Assembly (NCBI GenBank): GCA_039030075.1
Contig: JBCCEW010000040.1
Coordinates: 1-36,853, forward strand
Direction: 5' to 3'
From: Myxococcota bacterium
Lineage (GTDB): Bacteria; Myxococcota_A; UBA9160; SMWR01
Length of the DNA: 36,853 nt
The position numbers were made by a program, and so were the translations under genes. Below, one piece after another: positions 17,337-25,134 of the stretch; the stretch's first letter is position 1; each line of letters begins with the position of its first letter. The notes beneath the pieces are model-generated. The model made no database searches, was not told the origin of the DNA, and saw only the letters and a list, made by a program, of their open reading frames with translations.

Positions 17337-17992
17337 GTCGCGGGCTCCTGGTCGACGCCCACGGCGGTCTCGGAAGCCGCGGGTTGCGCCGGGGCTCCGG
17401 ACGCCTCGACGTCGAGTTTCGCCATCTCGCGTCGGGCGTGGTCGATCCGCTGCCAGGCGGTCACCAGGCTCCCGAGCGCGATGGCCCAGACCGCCCAGGG
17501 TAGGAAACCGAGGATGGCGCCGGCGGCCAGCAGGCCGATGCGCTCACCGCGCTCCATCCAGCCGATCTCGAAACTGGGCAGCTCGAGCTCGGCCCGGGCC
17601 TTCGAGTACGAGACCAACACCATCGCCGCCATGGCGAGTCCGCAGCCGGCCACGTGTATGAGCGCATCCTCGCGCGCGAAGTGCACGCTGGCGCCCGCCA
17701 TCAGCACCATGTCGACCCAGCGATCGAGGGTGGAATCGAGGAACCCGCCGAAGCGCGTGGAGATGCCCCGGTGTCTCGCGACCACGCCGTCGGTGAGGTC
17801 GAAGAAGCCGCCAACGAGGATCAGGATCCCCCCCAGCACGAGCGATCCCATCGCGAGCGCCGCGGCGGCGCCCGTCGACACGAGCGCACCGGTGACCGTC
17901 AGCGTGTTCGGATCGAGCCGTCCCCAGAAGAGAAAGGGAAACAGCCGGTGGATCAGCGCATCGAGGTTCTGTCCGACCGTCGATTTGATCAA
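17333..17992 (-). CDS. CDP-alcohol phosphatidyltransferase family membrane protein
   Basis: A 219-residue integral membrane enzyme that joins a CDP-activated lipid to an alcohol. The catalytic signature D-x2-D-G-x2-A-R-x8-G-x3-D-x3-D is complete in FDLTDGVVARHRGISTRFGGFLDSTLD (about residues 64-90). About six hydrophobic helices follow the family layout, and LDPNTLTVTG near residue 27 is the usual lead-in. The last 30 residues are a Pro/Ala/Glu-rich tail. Which alcohol is used (glycerol phosphate, inositol phosphate or other) cannot be read from the sequence. The start is TTG 17992, with no clear ribosome site; it is followed by DUF1844 with a 4 bp overlap. Confidence 0.88.
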   Translation of the reverse strand: MIKSTVGQNLDALIHRLFPFLFWGRLDPNTLTVTGALVSTGAAAALAMGSLVLGGILILVGGFFDLTDGVVARHRGISTRFGGFLDSTLDRWVDMVLMAGASVHFAREDALIHVAGCGLAMAAMVLVSYSKARAELELPSFEIGWMERGERIGLLAAGAILGFLPWAVWAIALGSLVTAWQRIDHARREMAKLDVEASGAPAQPAASETAVGVDQEPAT

Positions 17993-18031
17993 GGCGATCC
18001 CGGGGCGGAGCCCCTCGCGGGGCGGCCGGCG

Positions 18032-18229
18032 CTAGGAGAGCGGTGCCTGGGGAACCGCCGGAGCCTCTTCCTCTGCGGGGTCGTCAGTCGCGTCGCCGAG
18101 CGTCATGCTCTTGGCGCCGACGTCGGGCAGGCCCTCGAGCAGCTGGCCGCGCTCGTCGGCGGTCATCCAGCCACGGCGGTTCAAGAGGCGTCGGTCGTTG
18201 CGGAGGTCGGCAAGGGCCTTGCGGTTCAT
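18032..18229 (-). CDS. Small hypothetical protein, 65 residues
   Basis: ATG 18229 is preceded by AAAGGAC about ten bases upstream. The N-terminal half is very basic and structured-looking (MNRKALADLRNDRRLLNRRG then WMTADERGQLLEGLPDVGAK), the C-terminal half acidic and Pro/Ala-rich (DDPAEEEAPAVPQAP). The pattern with Asn-Asp-Arg-Arg then GW-x5-E and LPDV resembles short conserved proteins I associate with deltaproteobacteria, without known function. It precedes the phosphatidyltransferase gene by 39 bp on the same strand and is divergent from the BamD-like gene. Confidence 0.6.
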   Translation of the reverse strand: MNRKALADLRNDRRLLNRRGWMTADERGQLLEGLPDVGAKSMTLGDATDDPAEEEAPAVPQAPLS

Positions 18230-18389
18230 CGAATGAGGTCCTTTTCAAGCGGGGGCGGCAGTGGGTGCCCGTTCGGGCATCGCGCTTCGAGGCGCTCCCG
18301 GGGGCTCCGAGCGGGATCGGCTCTGGCGCCCCGTCCGCTCGAAGGCCGCGGAATCTAGCAGATTGACGCATTTCGGAAGGGTCGATAGC

Positions 18390-19196
18390 TTGCGAAACGC
18401 CTGCCCCGGGGGTCACTTGCGCACGGTTCGAATCGCAGTCGCGACGCTCGTCTGCTGTGCGCTGGCGGGCTGCCAGACCGACGACGCGCTCTTCGAGGAG
18501 GTCCCGCCGGCCGAGGAACTCTGGGCCCAGGGCGAGGAGGAGCTCGAGGGCTTCTCCGTCCTCGGATTCTTCGACTACGTCGACTATCAGGCCGCCATCG
18601 ACACCTTCCAGTCGATCGTCGACAACTACCCGTCGAGCACCTACGCCGTGCAGGCGGAGCTGAAGATCGCCGACGCCTACTTCGCGGACGACAAGTTCGA
18701 AGAGGCCCTTTCCTACTACCGGGACTTCGGTGACTTGCACCCGGACCACCCCCAGGTGCCGTACACGATCTGGCGGTCGGCGCTCTGCCACGAGCGGCGG
18801 CGCCTGGAGCCGAGTCGCGATCAGGGTGCCACGCGCGATGCGCTCGTGTTCCTCGACCGACTTCTGATGCAGTACCCGTTCTCCGAGTACGCGGTCGAAG
18901 CGGAGGTGCTCTGGCGCGAGCTGCAGACCGTGCTGGCGGAGAACGTCGAGGTGATCGCCGACTTCTACTTCGAGCGAGGCGAGTACGAGGCGTCCGCCGA
19001 GCGCTACCGCGCGCTGCTGAACGAGTACCCCGGGCTCGGCCTCGACCCGCGGGTGCTCTACAAGCTCGGCGCCTGCTACGCCGAGTTGCGACGCGTCGAC
19101 GAAGCCGATCGGATCTTTCGCACCGTCGTCACCCACTACGGCGAGAGCGAGTACGCGTTCCTGGCACGGGAACGCTTGGCGACCAACCTACCGTGA
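18390..19196 (+). CDS. bamD: BamD-like outer-membrane assembly lipoprotein
   Basis: BamD is the essential lipoprotein of the BAM complex that inserts beta-barrel proteins. The protein has a lipoprotein signal with lipobox LAGC (VRIAVATLVCCALAGC), then TPR-like helical repeats: YQAAIDTFQSIVDNYPSSTYAVQAELKIADAYF, a second FEEALSYYRDFGDLHPDHPQVPYTIWRSAL with the family's HP-x4-PY pattern, and a third near YEASAERYRALLNEYPGLG. I chose TTG 18390 because GGAAGGG stands nine bases upstream; TTG 18417 would give a shorter, more canonical signal peptide but a weaker ribosome site. A TTGACG hexamer at 18363 could belong to its promoter. The TPR gene follows 7 bp later. Confidence 0.85.
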   Translation: MRNACPGGHLRTVRIAVATLVCCALAGCQTDDALFEEVPPAEELWAQGEEELEGFSVLGFFDYVDYQAAIDTFQSIVDNYPSSTYAVQAELKIADAYFADDKFEEALSYYRDFGDLHPDHPQVPYTIWRSALCHERRRLEPSRDQGATRDALVFLDRLLMQYPFSEYAVEAEVLWRELQTVLAENVEVIADFYFERGEYEASAERYRALLNEYPGLGLDPRVLYKLGACYAELRRVDEADRIFRTVVTHYGESEYAFLARERLATNLP

Positions 19197-19203
19197 GCCG
19201 GAC

Positions 19204-19977
19204 ATGAAACGGGTCGACGACTCCCACGACGCTCCCCCCGCCGCCGTGACGCCGGCGCTGACTCCCTCGGAACGGCACGACTACGAGATCGGCCGAAGAC
19301 GCTACGAGCGCGGGGACTGGGACGGGGCGTTGGAGTCGCTGCGTCGCTTCCTCGAGACGCGTCAGGAGTTCGCGGACGTCCACTACATGGTCGGCACCCT
19401 GCTCGAGCACGAAGACGATCTGGGTGGTGCCGCGGACAGCTTGCGCGAGGCATTGCGCTTGAACCCGGTGTACACCGAGGCGATGGTCGCGCTCGCCAGC
19501 ATCTACGAGCGCAGCGGCGAGTTCGCACGCTCGCGTGCGCTCGCCGAGCGGGTCGCTGAGCTCGCCCTGCCTTCGGCCGGGGCCCTCGATGCGACGACCC
19601 GCGGCAAACTCTCGAACCTCGAGGCGGAGCTCGGTGACGCCTATCGCGACGCCGGCCAGAAGAAGGATGCCATCGAGGCCTACCGTAAGGCCCTCGATCG
19701 CTGCCCGACCTTCCACGACATCCGCTACCGGCTCGGCATCACCCTGCGCGAGGCCGGCTTTCCGGATCGCGCGCTCGCCGAGTTCGCTCGGGTGCGCCGC
19801 GGCAACCCGGGCTTCCTCGACGCGATCGTGCAGACCGGCGTGACGCTCTACACGCTCGGGCGTACCGACGAGGCGATCCGCGAATGGCGGGGCGTCCTCG
19901 AGCGCGACGCCGAGCGCGCCGACGCGCGGATGTACCTCCGCATGGTGGCGCGCGATCGCCCAACGGAGGGCTCCTGA
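19204..19977 (+). CDS. Tetratricopeptide-repeat protein
   Basis: A 257-residue protein made of TPR helix pairs. Repeats are recognisable near YEIGRRRYERGDWDGALESLRRFLE, VHYMVGTLLEHEDDLGGAADSLREAL, AMVALASIYERSGEFARSRALAERV, LEAELGDAYRDAGQKKDAIEAYRKAL, IRYRLGITLREAGFPDRALAEFARV and AIVQTGVTLYTLGRTDEAIREWRGVL, so about six to seven units fill the chain. No signal peptide is seen, so it is probably a cytoplasmic scaffold. It starts 7 bp after the BamD-like gene and is likely coupled to it; the partner is unknown. The 247 bp after it hold no gene I can support. Confidence 0.87.
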   Translation: MKRVDDSHDAPPAAVTPALTPSERHDYEIGRRRYERGDWDGALESLRRFLETRQEFADVHYMVGTLLEHEDDLGGAADSLREALRLNPVYTEAMVALASIYERSGEFARSRALAERVAELALPSAGALDATTRGKLSNLEAELGDAYRDAGQKKDAIEAYRKALDRCPTFHDIRYRLGITLREAGFPDRALAEFARVRRGNPGFLDAIVQTGVTLYTLGRTDEAIREWRGVLERDAERADARMYLRMVARDRPTEGS

Positions 19978-20224
19978 GCCCACAGCGCTCCCCAGCGCCC
20001 CTTGGGGGCGCGTCGCGTGCTTCGGTGACCGGAATCGCTTCCCTCGCCGCGCGATTCGTGATTCGATGCAGGGGACGCAAGCGAAGCCCCGGCGGTCGGG
20101 GCGCTGGGGCGTTCGCCCACCCACCCCGACGCGAAACCGCCGCCCCCGCTCGCTCTCCGTCCGACACGGTCTCGGCCGTGACGCGGCGGTCGCGTGTGGA
20201 TGTCGGCTCGGTGAGGAGGCTCCG

Positions 20225-20659
20225 ATGCACACCCTCCGTCACGTGATCCACCGGCTCAACCTGATTCACGCCACACCAGAGATGAGTGTCCTCGATGTGG
20301 CGACGGTCATGAGCGAGGGGCGCGTCGGCGCGATCGCGGTCCTCGATCATGGCCATCTGGTCGGCATCTTCACCGAGCGCGACCTGATGACGCGGGTCGT
20401 CGTCGCGGGGCGCGATCCTGCGACCACGTGCGTCGAAGACGTCATGACCCACGAGGTGGTGACGGCCGGCTTGGACGACACCGTCGAGCGCAGCATCGAC
20501 AAGATGCGCTCCAACGGCTGCCGACACCTCCCGGTGATTCACACCGGACGCGTGGTGACCATGCTCTCGATGCGTCACCTGCTGCGGGACGAGGTGGAGG
20601 AGCAGGTCGAGGAGATCCGCACGCTGCGGGCGACGCTGACCCACACGATGCCGAGCTAG
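20225..20659 (+). CDS. CBS-domain pair protein
   Basis: ATG 20225 has GAGGAGG five bases upstream; the frame open before it carries no recognisable sequence. The 144-residue protein is a tandem CBS (Bateman) module: MSVLDVATVMSEGRVGAIAVLD-GHLVGIFTERDLMTRVV, then CVEDVMTHEVVTAGLDDTVERSIDKMRSNGCRHLPVI-GRVVTMLSMRHLL. Such modules bind adenosine nucleotides or S-adenosyl compounds and act as energy or ligand sensors. A charged helix (VEEQVEEIRTLRATL) closes the chain and may dimerise it. No catalytic domain is attached, so what it regulates is unknown. It converges on the CpxP-like gene with 19 bp between stops. Confidence 0.88.
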   Translation: MHTLRHVIHRLNLIHATPEMSVLDVATVMSEGRVGAIAVLDHGHLVGIFTERDLMTRVVVAGRDPATTCVEDVMTHEVVTAGLDDTVERSIDKMRSNGCRHLPVIHTGRVVTMLSMRHLLRDEVEEQVEEIRTLRATLTHTMPS

Positions 20660-20678
20660 CCGCTCCTCGCGCCGGAGT

Positions 20679-21245
20679 TCAGCGCGGCCCGAAGCCGCGC
20701 CGCTCTCGCTTCTTCTCGCGCCGTTCTTTGTGGATCTCGACGAGTTCGTCGAGCTGTTCGCGCGTGAGCAGCGCTCGGATGCGCAGCATGCTGCGCAGGC
20801 GACTCTTCTCGAGCTCGGTCTCCGCGGCGCCGATCTTCTCGGCCTGCTGCATGACCGCCGCTTCGTCGGGACGCGCAGTCGACAGCAGGCCGCGCATCCC
20901 GTCGTGCAGACTCTTCAGTTCCGTCTGCAGCGCCGCGCGTTGGTCTCGACTCTCGAGGGCGATTGCGTCGATGGCGTCCCGGGTCTCGGCGTCGAGTGCG
21001 AGACGATCCGAGTGGCGCTCGAGCACGCGCTCCAGAGGCGGCGGCCCCCTGCGCTTGCCCGGCGGCCCGCCATGCGGCGGTGGGCCTCCGGCATGGGGCG
21101 GCGGTCCGTGCGGTCGGTCGAACCCGCCGCCGGGCGGTCCAGGTCCACCTCCCGGCTGGCCGGCCGCGGGAATCGCGAACGCGAGGCAGATCGCCAGCAC
21201 CCCTCCGAGGAGGGCGAGGCGGGTGTTTCGTCCGACGTCACCCAT
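20679..21245 (-). CDS. CpxP/Spy/CnrX-like periplasmic protein B
   Basis: A 188-residue exported protein: signal peptide to about residue 29 (LLGGVLAICLAFAIPAAG), a Gly/Pro/His-rich linker (about 30-70, with repeats of HGGPP type), then a long helical domain with paired coiled-coil helices and LTREQLDELVEIHKERR, a variant of the LTxxQ motif. The family includes periplasmic chaperones and metal sensors (CpxP, Spy, CnrX/ZraP). The His-rich linker could bind metal. It overlaps the anti-sigma gene upstream by 8 bp, so it is the third gene of the sigma operon, and it is a paralogue of the protein at 22384-22836. Confidence 0.75.
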   Translation of the reverse strand: MGDVGRNTRLALLGGVLAICLAFAIPAAGQPGGGPGPPGGGFDRPHGPPPHAGGPPPHGGPPGKRRGPPPLERVLERHSDRLALDAETRDAIDAIALESRDQRAALQTELKSLHDGMRGLLSTARPDEAAVMQQAEKIGAAETELEKSRLRSMLRIRALLTREQLDELVEIHKERREKKRERRGFGPR

Positions 21246-21678
21246 CGAGGATCAGGCTCGCGATCGCTGCATAGTCGTCGGGCAGCGTGTCGTCGTCGCT
21301 GGGGAGGTCGGACTCCTCGGCCTCGGCGAGGGAGAGCAGGGCCTCGACCGGTGTCGTCGTCGCGGGCGCGGTTTCGATGACGCGCGGCGCGGGAGTCGTC
21401 TCGGCCACGCGCGGGGACTCGATGTCGTCGCTCGGCGGTCGCGCGTCCGGCCCGGCGAAGAGGGCCAACGCCACCGCCGCGCCGACGGCCACCATTCCAG
21501 CGAGGGCCGGAAGCCAACCCGCGGAGCGCCGGGCAGCGACGCGCCGATCCACGTCCTCGGAAAAGGCGACGCGCTGGGCCGCGGTCATCTCGGGCGCGCG
21601 CGTGAGGGACTCGATCTCGCGCACGAAGGCAGCGTCTCGGGGAGAGAGCTCGGGTCGATCGGCGTTTCGGGTCGTCAT
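21238..21678 (-). CDS. Membrane-bound anti-sigma factor candidate
   Basis: A 146-residue protein whose ATG 21678 overlaps the sigma-factor stop by 4 bp. The N-terminal 50 residues are charged and predicted cytosolic (LSPRDAAFVREIESLTRAPEMT), one membrane helix follows (about 54-75, GWLPALAGMVAVGAAVALALF), then a Pro/Thr-rich periplasmic part ending in an acidic segment. That topology and the overlap with an ECF sigma gene mark it as the cognate anti-sigma factor. No zinc-binding HxxxCxxC motif is present, so it is not a ZAS-type protein. The role is inferred from position and topology. Confidence 0.7.
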   Translation of the reverse strand: MTTRNADRPELSPRDAAFVREIESLTRAPEMTAAQRVAFSEDVDRRVAARRSAGWLPALAGMVAVGAAVALALFAGPDARPPSDDIESPRVAETTPAPRVIETAPATTTPVEALLSLAEAEESDLPSDDDTLPDDYAAIASLILDG

Positions 21679-22241
21679 TCGGCGCGCTCCGGGCTCGGGT
21701 CGAGGTCCGCGAGCTGTTCCCGCAGGCTCTTCAGCGCGCGGTGGAGGTGGGACTTGATGGTACCCGTCGCGCGTCCCGTGATCTCGGCGGTCTCCGCGAC
21801 GGTGAATCCCTCGAGGTGGATCAGTACGAAGCACTCGCGCTGTCCCCGGGACAGGCGCGACAGCGCCTCCACGACGCGCGCACGGAGCGCAGGGTCGCCG
21901 GGCGGCGGGGTGCGGGTGTCCTCGGTTTCCGGGAACTCTTCGGGGGAGCGACGGCGTACCCACGCGAAGCGGTGATGCCGGTTCGCTTCGTTGACGAGGA
22001 TCCGATAGAACCAGGTCGAGAGCTGGGCGTCGCCGCGAAAGCGCGCCAACCCCCGATACGCTCTCGCGAACGCTTCTTGCGCGACGTCCTCGGCGACGGC
22101 GGCGTCGCCCCCGACCAGTCGATAGGCCATGCCCACCGCGCGGTCGCGGTGGTCGGACACGAAAGCGGCGAAGCGACGCTCCTGGTCGAGATCCAGCGTC
22201 GTCACCCGTTCTCCCCAGGTGTGGGCGGTGGCGTGGGACAT
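21675..22241 (-). CDS. ECF-type RNA polymerase sigma factor
   Basis: A 188-residue sigma-70 family protein with only regions 2 and 4. Region 2 runs from FAAFVSDHRDRAVGMAYRLVGG through VAQEAFARAYRGLARFRGDAQLSTWFYRILVNEA. Region 4 is LSRLSRGQRECFVLIHLEGFTVAETAEITGRATGTIKSHLHRALKSLRE, an HTH that reads the -35 element. The start is ATG 22241 with GAGGAAG about eight bases upstream; GTG 22205 is an alternative. The anti-sigma gene overlaps its stop. With CpxP-like genes on both sides it resembles the CnrYXH/RpoE-CpxP type of envelope or metal stress module. The 142 bp upstream would hold its promoter; I see no clear ECF promoter there. Confidence 0.92.
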   Translation of the reverse strand: MSHATAHTWGERVTTLDLDQERRFAAFVSDHRDRAVGMAYRLVGGDAAVAEDVAQEAFARAYRGLARFRGDAQLSTWFYRILVNEANRHHRFAWVRRRSPEEFPETEDTRTPPPGDPALRARVVEALSRLSRGQRECFVLIHLEGFTVAETAEITGRATGTIKSHLHRALKSLREQLADLDPSPERAE

Positions 22242-22383
22242 GGCGGGGCTTCCTCGAAGGTCTCGGGGGGACCTCTCCGCCGCCGTCGGTGTACAACAGC
22301 TGCGGGCCTCGCGACGAGGGGCAGCTCCTCCGGACCCCGGGGCCGGGCGCCGAAGGAACTGCCCACTCGTGCCGCGACGGGGC

Positions 22384-22836
22384 TCAGTCGCTGCGCCCGC
22401 GGTTGCCGCGGCGCTGCGGGCGGAGTTCCTGCCACTGTTCGGTGGTCAGCAGTTCGCGCAGTTCGAGCATGGTGCGAAGCCGGGCCTTGTGGCGTTCGAG
22501 CTCGAGGGCGTGCACCGCCTCGACCTGGGCCATCACCGCCGGCTCCTCGACTTCGGTCTGCGACATCAGCTCGCGCATGGTGTCGCGTGCCTCCCGCAGC
22601 TCGGGCGCGAAGGCACGCCGATCGGCGCGGGCGCGGTCGAGCACGGCGAAGGCGGCGTCGCGGGTCTCGGCGTCCAGGTCCAGGCGTTCGAGCTTGCGCT
22701 CCAGCTTTTCGAGGCCTGCCCGTTTGCCGGATCCATCCGGACGGGCGAGGGCGGAGCCTCCGAGGACGAGGCTGGTCGTGATGGCGGCGGCCGCTGCGAG
22801 GCGGCCCCAGCGGCTACGCGGGATGAGAGTTCGCAT
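22384..22836 (-). CDS. CpxP/Spy-like periplasmic protein A
   Basis: ATG 22836 has GGAGG eight bases upstream; a GTG at 22860 in frame would precede that site. The 150-residue protein has a twin-arginine-like but probably Sec signal (RSRWGRLAAAAAITTSLVLGGSALA), then a helical hairpin domain: LERKLERLDLDAETRDAAFAVLDRARADRRAF and MAQVEAVHALELERHKARLRTMLELRELLTTEQWQEL, the LTTEQ being the family's LTxxQ motif. It shares layout and motifs (LALDAETRDA/LDLDAETRDA, LRTMLELRELLT/LRSMLRIRALLT) with the protein at 20679-21245. It lies upstream of the sigma gene on the same strand, 142 bp apart. The C-terminus is basic (RRGNRGRSD). Confidence 0.78.
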   Translation of the reverse strand: MRTLIPRSRWGRLAAAAAITTSLVLGGSALARPDGSGKRAGLEKLERKLERLDLDAETRDAAFAVLDRARADRRAFAPELREARDTMRELMSQTEVEEPAVMAQVEAVHALELERHKARLRTMLELRELLTTEQWQELRPQRRGNRGRSD

Positions 22837-22960
22837 GATTCGATCCTCCGATGTGGGCACTCGGACCGCGGGGGTCCAGTGGGTTCGGAGGTCAGACCTG
22901 CGAGTGGTCAGGACGGTTTACGGATCCCCTCGGGGATTCGGGGCTGGCGGGGCCTGGCGC

Positions 22961-24544
22961 TCAGCGGGATTGGCGCAAGATCTCCCGGGCTGCGTTCCGC
23001 CCGCAGGCGCCCATCACGCCGCCGCCCGGGTGGGTCCCCGCACCGCAGAGATAGAGATCCTGGATGGGGGTCGCGTAGCGAGCCCAGCCCGGGATCGGTC
23101 GCATCGAGAGCAGCCGATCCGGGGTCATCGCGCCGTGGAAGAGGTTCCCACCGGTCAGCCCGAAGATCCGCTCCAGGTCGGGGGGCGCCAGCACTTCCCG
23201 GTGGATCACGCTGTCGCTGAAGCCCGGCGCCACATCATCGATCAGCGCGCAGGCGCGGTCGGCGAGAGGGTCGCGCAGGGTGTCCCAGGCTTCGGCCGAG
23301 GCGTCGCACGGTCCCCACTGGACGAAGAGCGAGGCGATGTGGTGACCCGACGGCGCGAGGCTGGCGTCGAGTGCCGTCGGCAGGGTCAGCTCGACGATCG
23401 GACGCTCGGGGAGACGCCCGGCCTGCGCTTCCTGAAACGCGCGCTCGAGGTCGTCGAGGGTGGTGGCGCCGACGTGGATGGTGCCGTGATGTTCCGGGGC
23501 GACGCCATCCTGTGTACTTCCGCGAAACCGTGGCAGTCGGTCCAAGGCCAGGTTGACCTTGACGCTGCCGCTGCGGAAATCGAGCCCGGCGACTTCGCGC
23601 GCGAACGTTTCGGGGAGGGCGCCGGGGCCCACCCAATCGACGAAGGTGCGCTTCGGGTCGGCTCCCGACACCACGCAGCGCGCTTCGATCGAGGTGCCGT
23701 CGGACAGCGTGACGCCGCGCGCAGCGCCGCCGTCGACGTCGATGCGGGCGACCTCCGATTCGAGCCGGATCTCGACCCCTGCTTCCCGCGCCGCGCTCGC
23801 GATCGCTTCCGAGAAGCGTCCCATGCCGCCTTCGACGTAGGCCCAAACGCCGCGGGCGCCGCCGGTCTCCCCCATCACGTGATGGAAGAGCACGTAACCC
23901 GTTCCCGGAGCCGAGGGAGGAGCCCAGGCGCCGATCACCGCGTCGGTCGCGAGGGTCGCCCGGAGCGGTTCGCTCTCGAACCAGCGTTCGAGCTCCGGGC
24001 GGGCGGGGCCCAGCAAGAGGGCGAGGGCGCGCGGCAGCTCACGACCCAAGCGGAGGGCTCCCACCCCCAGGCGCCCCAGGAGTGCGAGGTCACGCGCGTG
24101 CAGCCGACCCGGGTCGGGCGCCGGTGCGTCGAGCGACGGCTCGATCCAGCGGGCGAAGCGATCGAGCATTGCTTCGTAGCGCGGGTAGCGATCGGCGTCG
24201 GAGCGCGAGAACGCGGCGATCGAGGCATGGGTCTCGGCCTCGCTCCCTCCGAGAAGGAGACCGCGTCCGTCGGGCAGCGGCGTGAAGGAGGATGGTGAAC
24301 GGCGCAGGAAGCGCAGGCCGTGGCGGGCGAGGTCGAGTTCCTTCGACACGACGGGTCGCACGAGTCCGGCCACGTACGCGGCCCGCGAGACGCGGTAGCC
24401 GGGCCAGCGTTCTTCGGTGACGCAGGCGCCGCCCACGCGATCGCGTCGTTCCAACACCACGACCCGTCGTCCTGCGCGCGCCAACAACGCCGCCGCGACC
24501 AGACCGTTGTGTCCCGCGCCGATGACGGCGACGTCCCACCCCAC
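22961..24544 (-). CDS. FAD-dependent oxidoreductase, PYROXD2 / phytoene-desaturase-like
   Basis: A 527-residue flavoprotein from GTG 24544. The N-terminus is a dinucleotide-binding fold, VAVIGAGHNGLVAAALLARAG, followed by VVVLERRDRVGGACVTEE, the GG motif of the amine-oxidase/carotenoid-desaturase superfamily. Later landmarks are FHHVMGETGGARGVWAYVEGGMGRFSEAIASAA, VVSGADPKRTFVDWVG, and the C-terminal FAD-contacting LYLCGAGTHPGGGVMGACGRNAA, which is typical of PYROXD2-like proteins. Substrates of the bacterial members are not known; some relatives act on carotenoids or retinoids. GTG 24568 would add eight residues. It is divergent from the CvpA gene, with 71 bp between starts. Confidence 0.87.
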   Translation of the reverse strand: MGWDVAVIGAGHNGLVAAALLARAGRRVVVLERRDRVGGACVTEERWPGYRVSRAAYVAGLVRPVVSKELDLARHGLRFLRRSPSSFTPLPDGRGLLLGGSEAETHASIAAFSRSDADRYPRYEAMLDRFARWIEPSLDAPAPDPGRLHARDLALLGRLGVGALRLGRELPRALALLLGPARPELERWFESEPLRATLATDAVIGAWAPPSAPGTGYVLFHHVMGETGGARGVWAYVEGGMGRFSEAIASAAREAGVEIRLESEVARIDVDGGAARGVTLSDGTSIEARCVVSGADPKRTFVDWVGPGALPETFAREVAGLDFRSGSVKVNLALDRLPRFRGSTQDGVAPEHHGTIHVGATTLDDLERAFQEAQAGRLPERPIVELTLPTALDASLAPSGHHIASLFVQWGPCDASAEAWDTLRDPLADRACALIDDVAPGFSDSVIHREVLAPPDLERIFGLTGGNLFHGAMTPDRLLSMRPIPGWARYATPIQDLYLCGAGTHPGGGVMGACGRNAAREILRQSR

Positions 24545-24615
24545 ACGCGCAGTGTAGGCGAGCTGCACACACAGCGAAGGCTCGCGGACGGCGCGCGTCT
24601 CCTACACTCGCGTCC

Positions 24616-25125
24616 GTGGAACCGCTCGCTCCCGTCGATCTCGTGGTGGCCGCGATCCTGGGGATCGCACTCTTGCGCGGGCTCTTCCTGGGCCTCATCC
24701 GCGAGGCCTTCTCGATCGGTGCGCTGGCCGCGGCCGTGCTCGCCGTGCGTCTGTTCCTCGACCCGGCGACCGCGTGGTTGGATGGCTGGGACTTCGAATG
24801 GCTACCCGCCGTCGCAACGCCCTGGGTGGCTGGAGCCGGGCTCGCACTCGCTGCGCTGGTGGCGGTCAACTGGGCGGGCGCGGTGATCCGAAAGGGCGCG
24901 CGCGCGGTGGGACTGGGTTGGGCCGACCGGCTGGGTGGCGCGGCGCTCGGGTTCGCCGAAGGCGCCATCGTCGCCGGCGTCCTGCTGGTGGTGCTCGGCA
25001 GCTTCTTCGGGCGCGATCACCAGTTCCTTGCCCGTTCCCAGAGCCTGGCCTGGTTGGAACAGCTCGAAGGCGCCACGGGCAATGGAGCGAGCGGCGCCGA
25101 CGTGGCAGCACCCCCGCGCGGCTGA
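24616..25125 (+). CDS. CvpA family membrane protein
   Basis: A 169-residue inner-membrane protein from GTG 24616. The CvpA pattern is visible: APVDLVVAAILGIALLRGLFLGLIREAFSIGALAAAVLAVR at the N-terminus, a second helix pair near VAGAGLALAALVAVNWAGAVIRKG, and LGWADRLGGAALGFAEGAIVAGVLLVVL, matching the family's DR-x2-G-x3-G-x3-G stretch. CvpA proteins are linked to colicin V production and, in enterics, to envelope stress resistance; the molecular job is unsettled. The soluble tail is short. The stop faces the permease stop at 10 bp. Confidence 0.87.
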   Translation: MEPLAPVDLVVAAILGIALLRGLFLGLIREAFSIGALAAAVLAVRLFLDPATAWLDGWDFEWLPAVATPWVAGAGLALAALVAVNWAGAVIRKGARAVGLGWADRLGGAALGFAEGAIVAGVLLVVLGSFFGRDHQFLARSQSLAWLEQLEGATGNGASGADVAAPPRG

Positions 25126-25134
25126 CGCGTCCCG

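Noticed and set aside
22924-22937. Hairpin ATCCCC-TC-GGGGAT after the PYROXD2-like gene
   Set aside because: The loop is too short for the full stem and no T tract follows on the minus strand.
22289-24298. 669-codon open frame on the plus strand
   Set aside because: Mirror frame of the CpxP-like and PYROXD2-like genes, without motifs.
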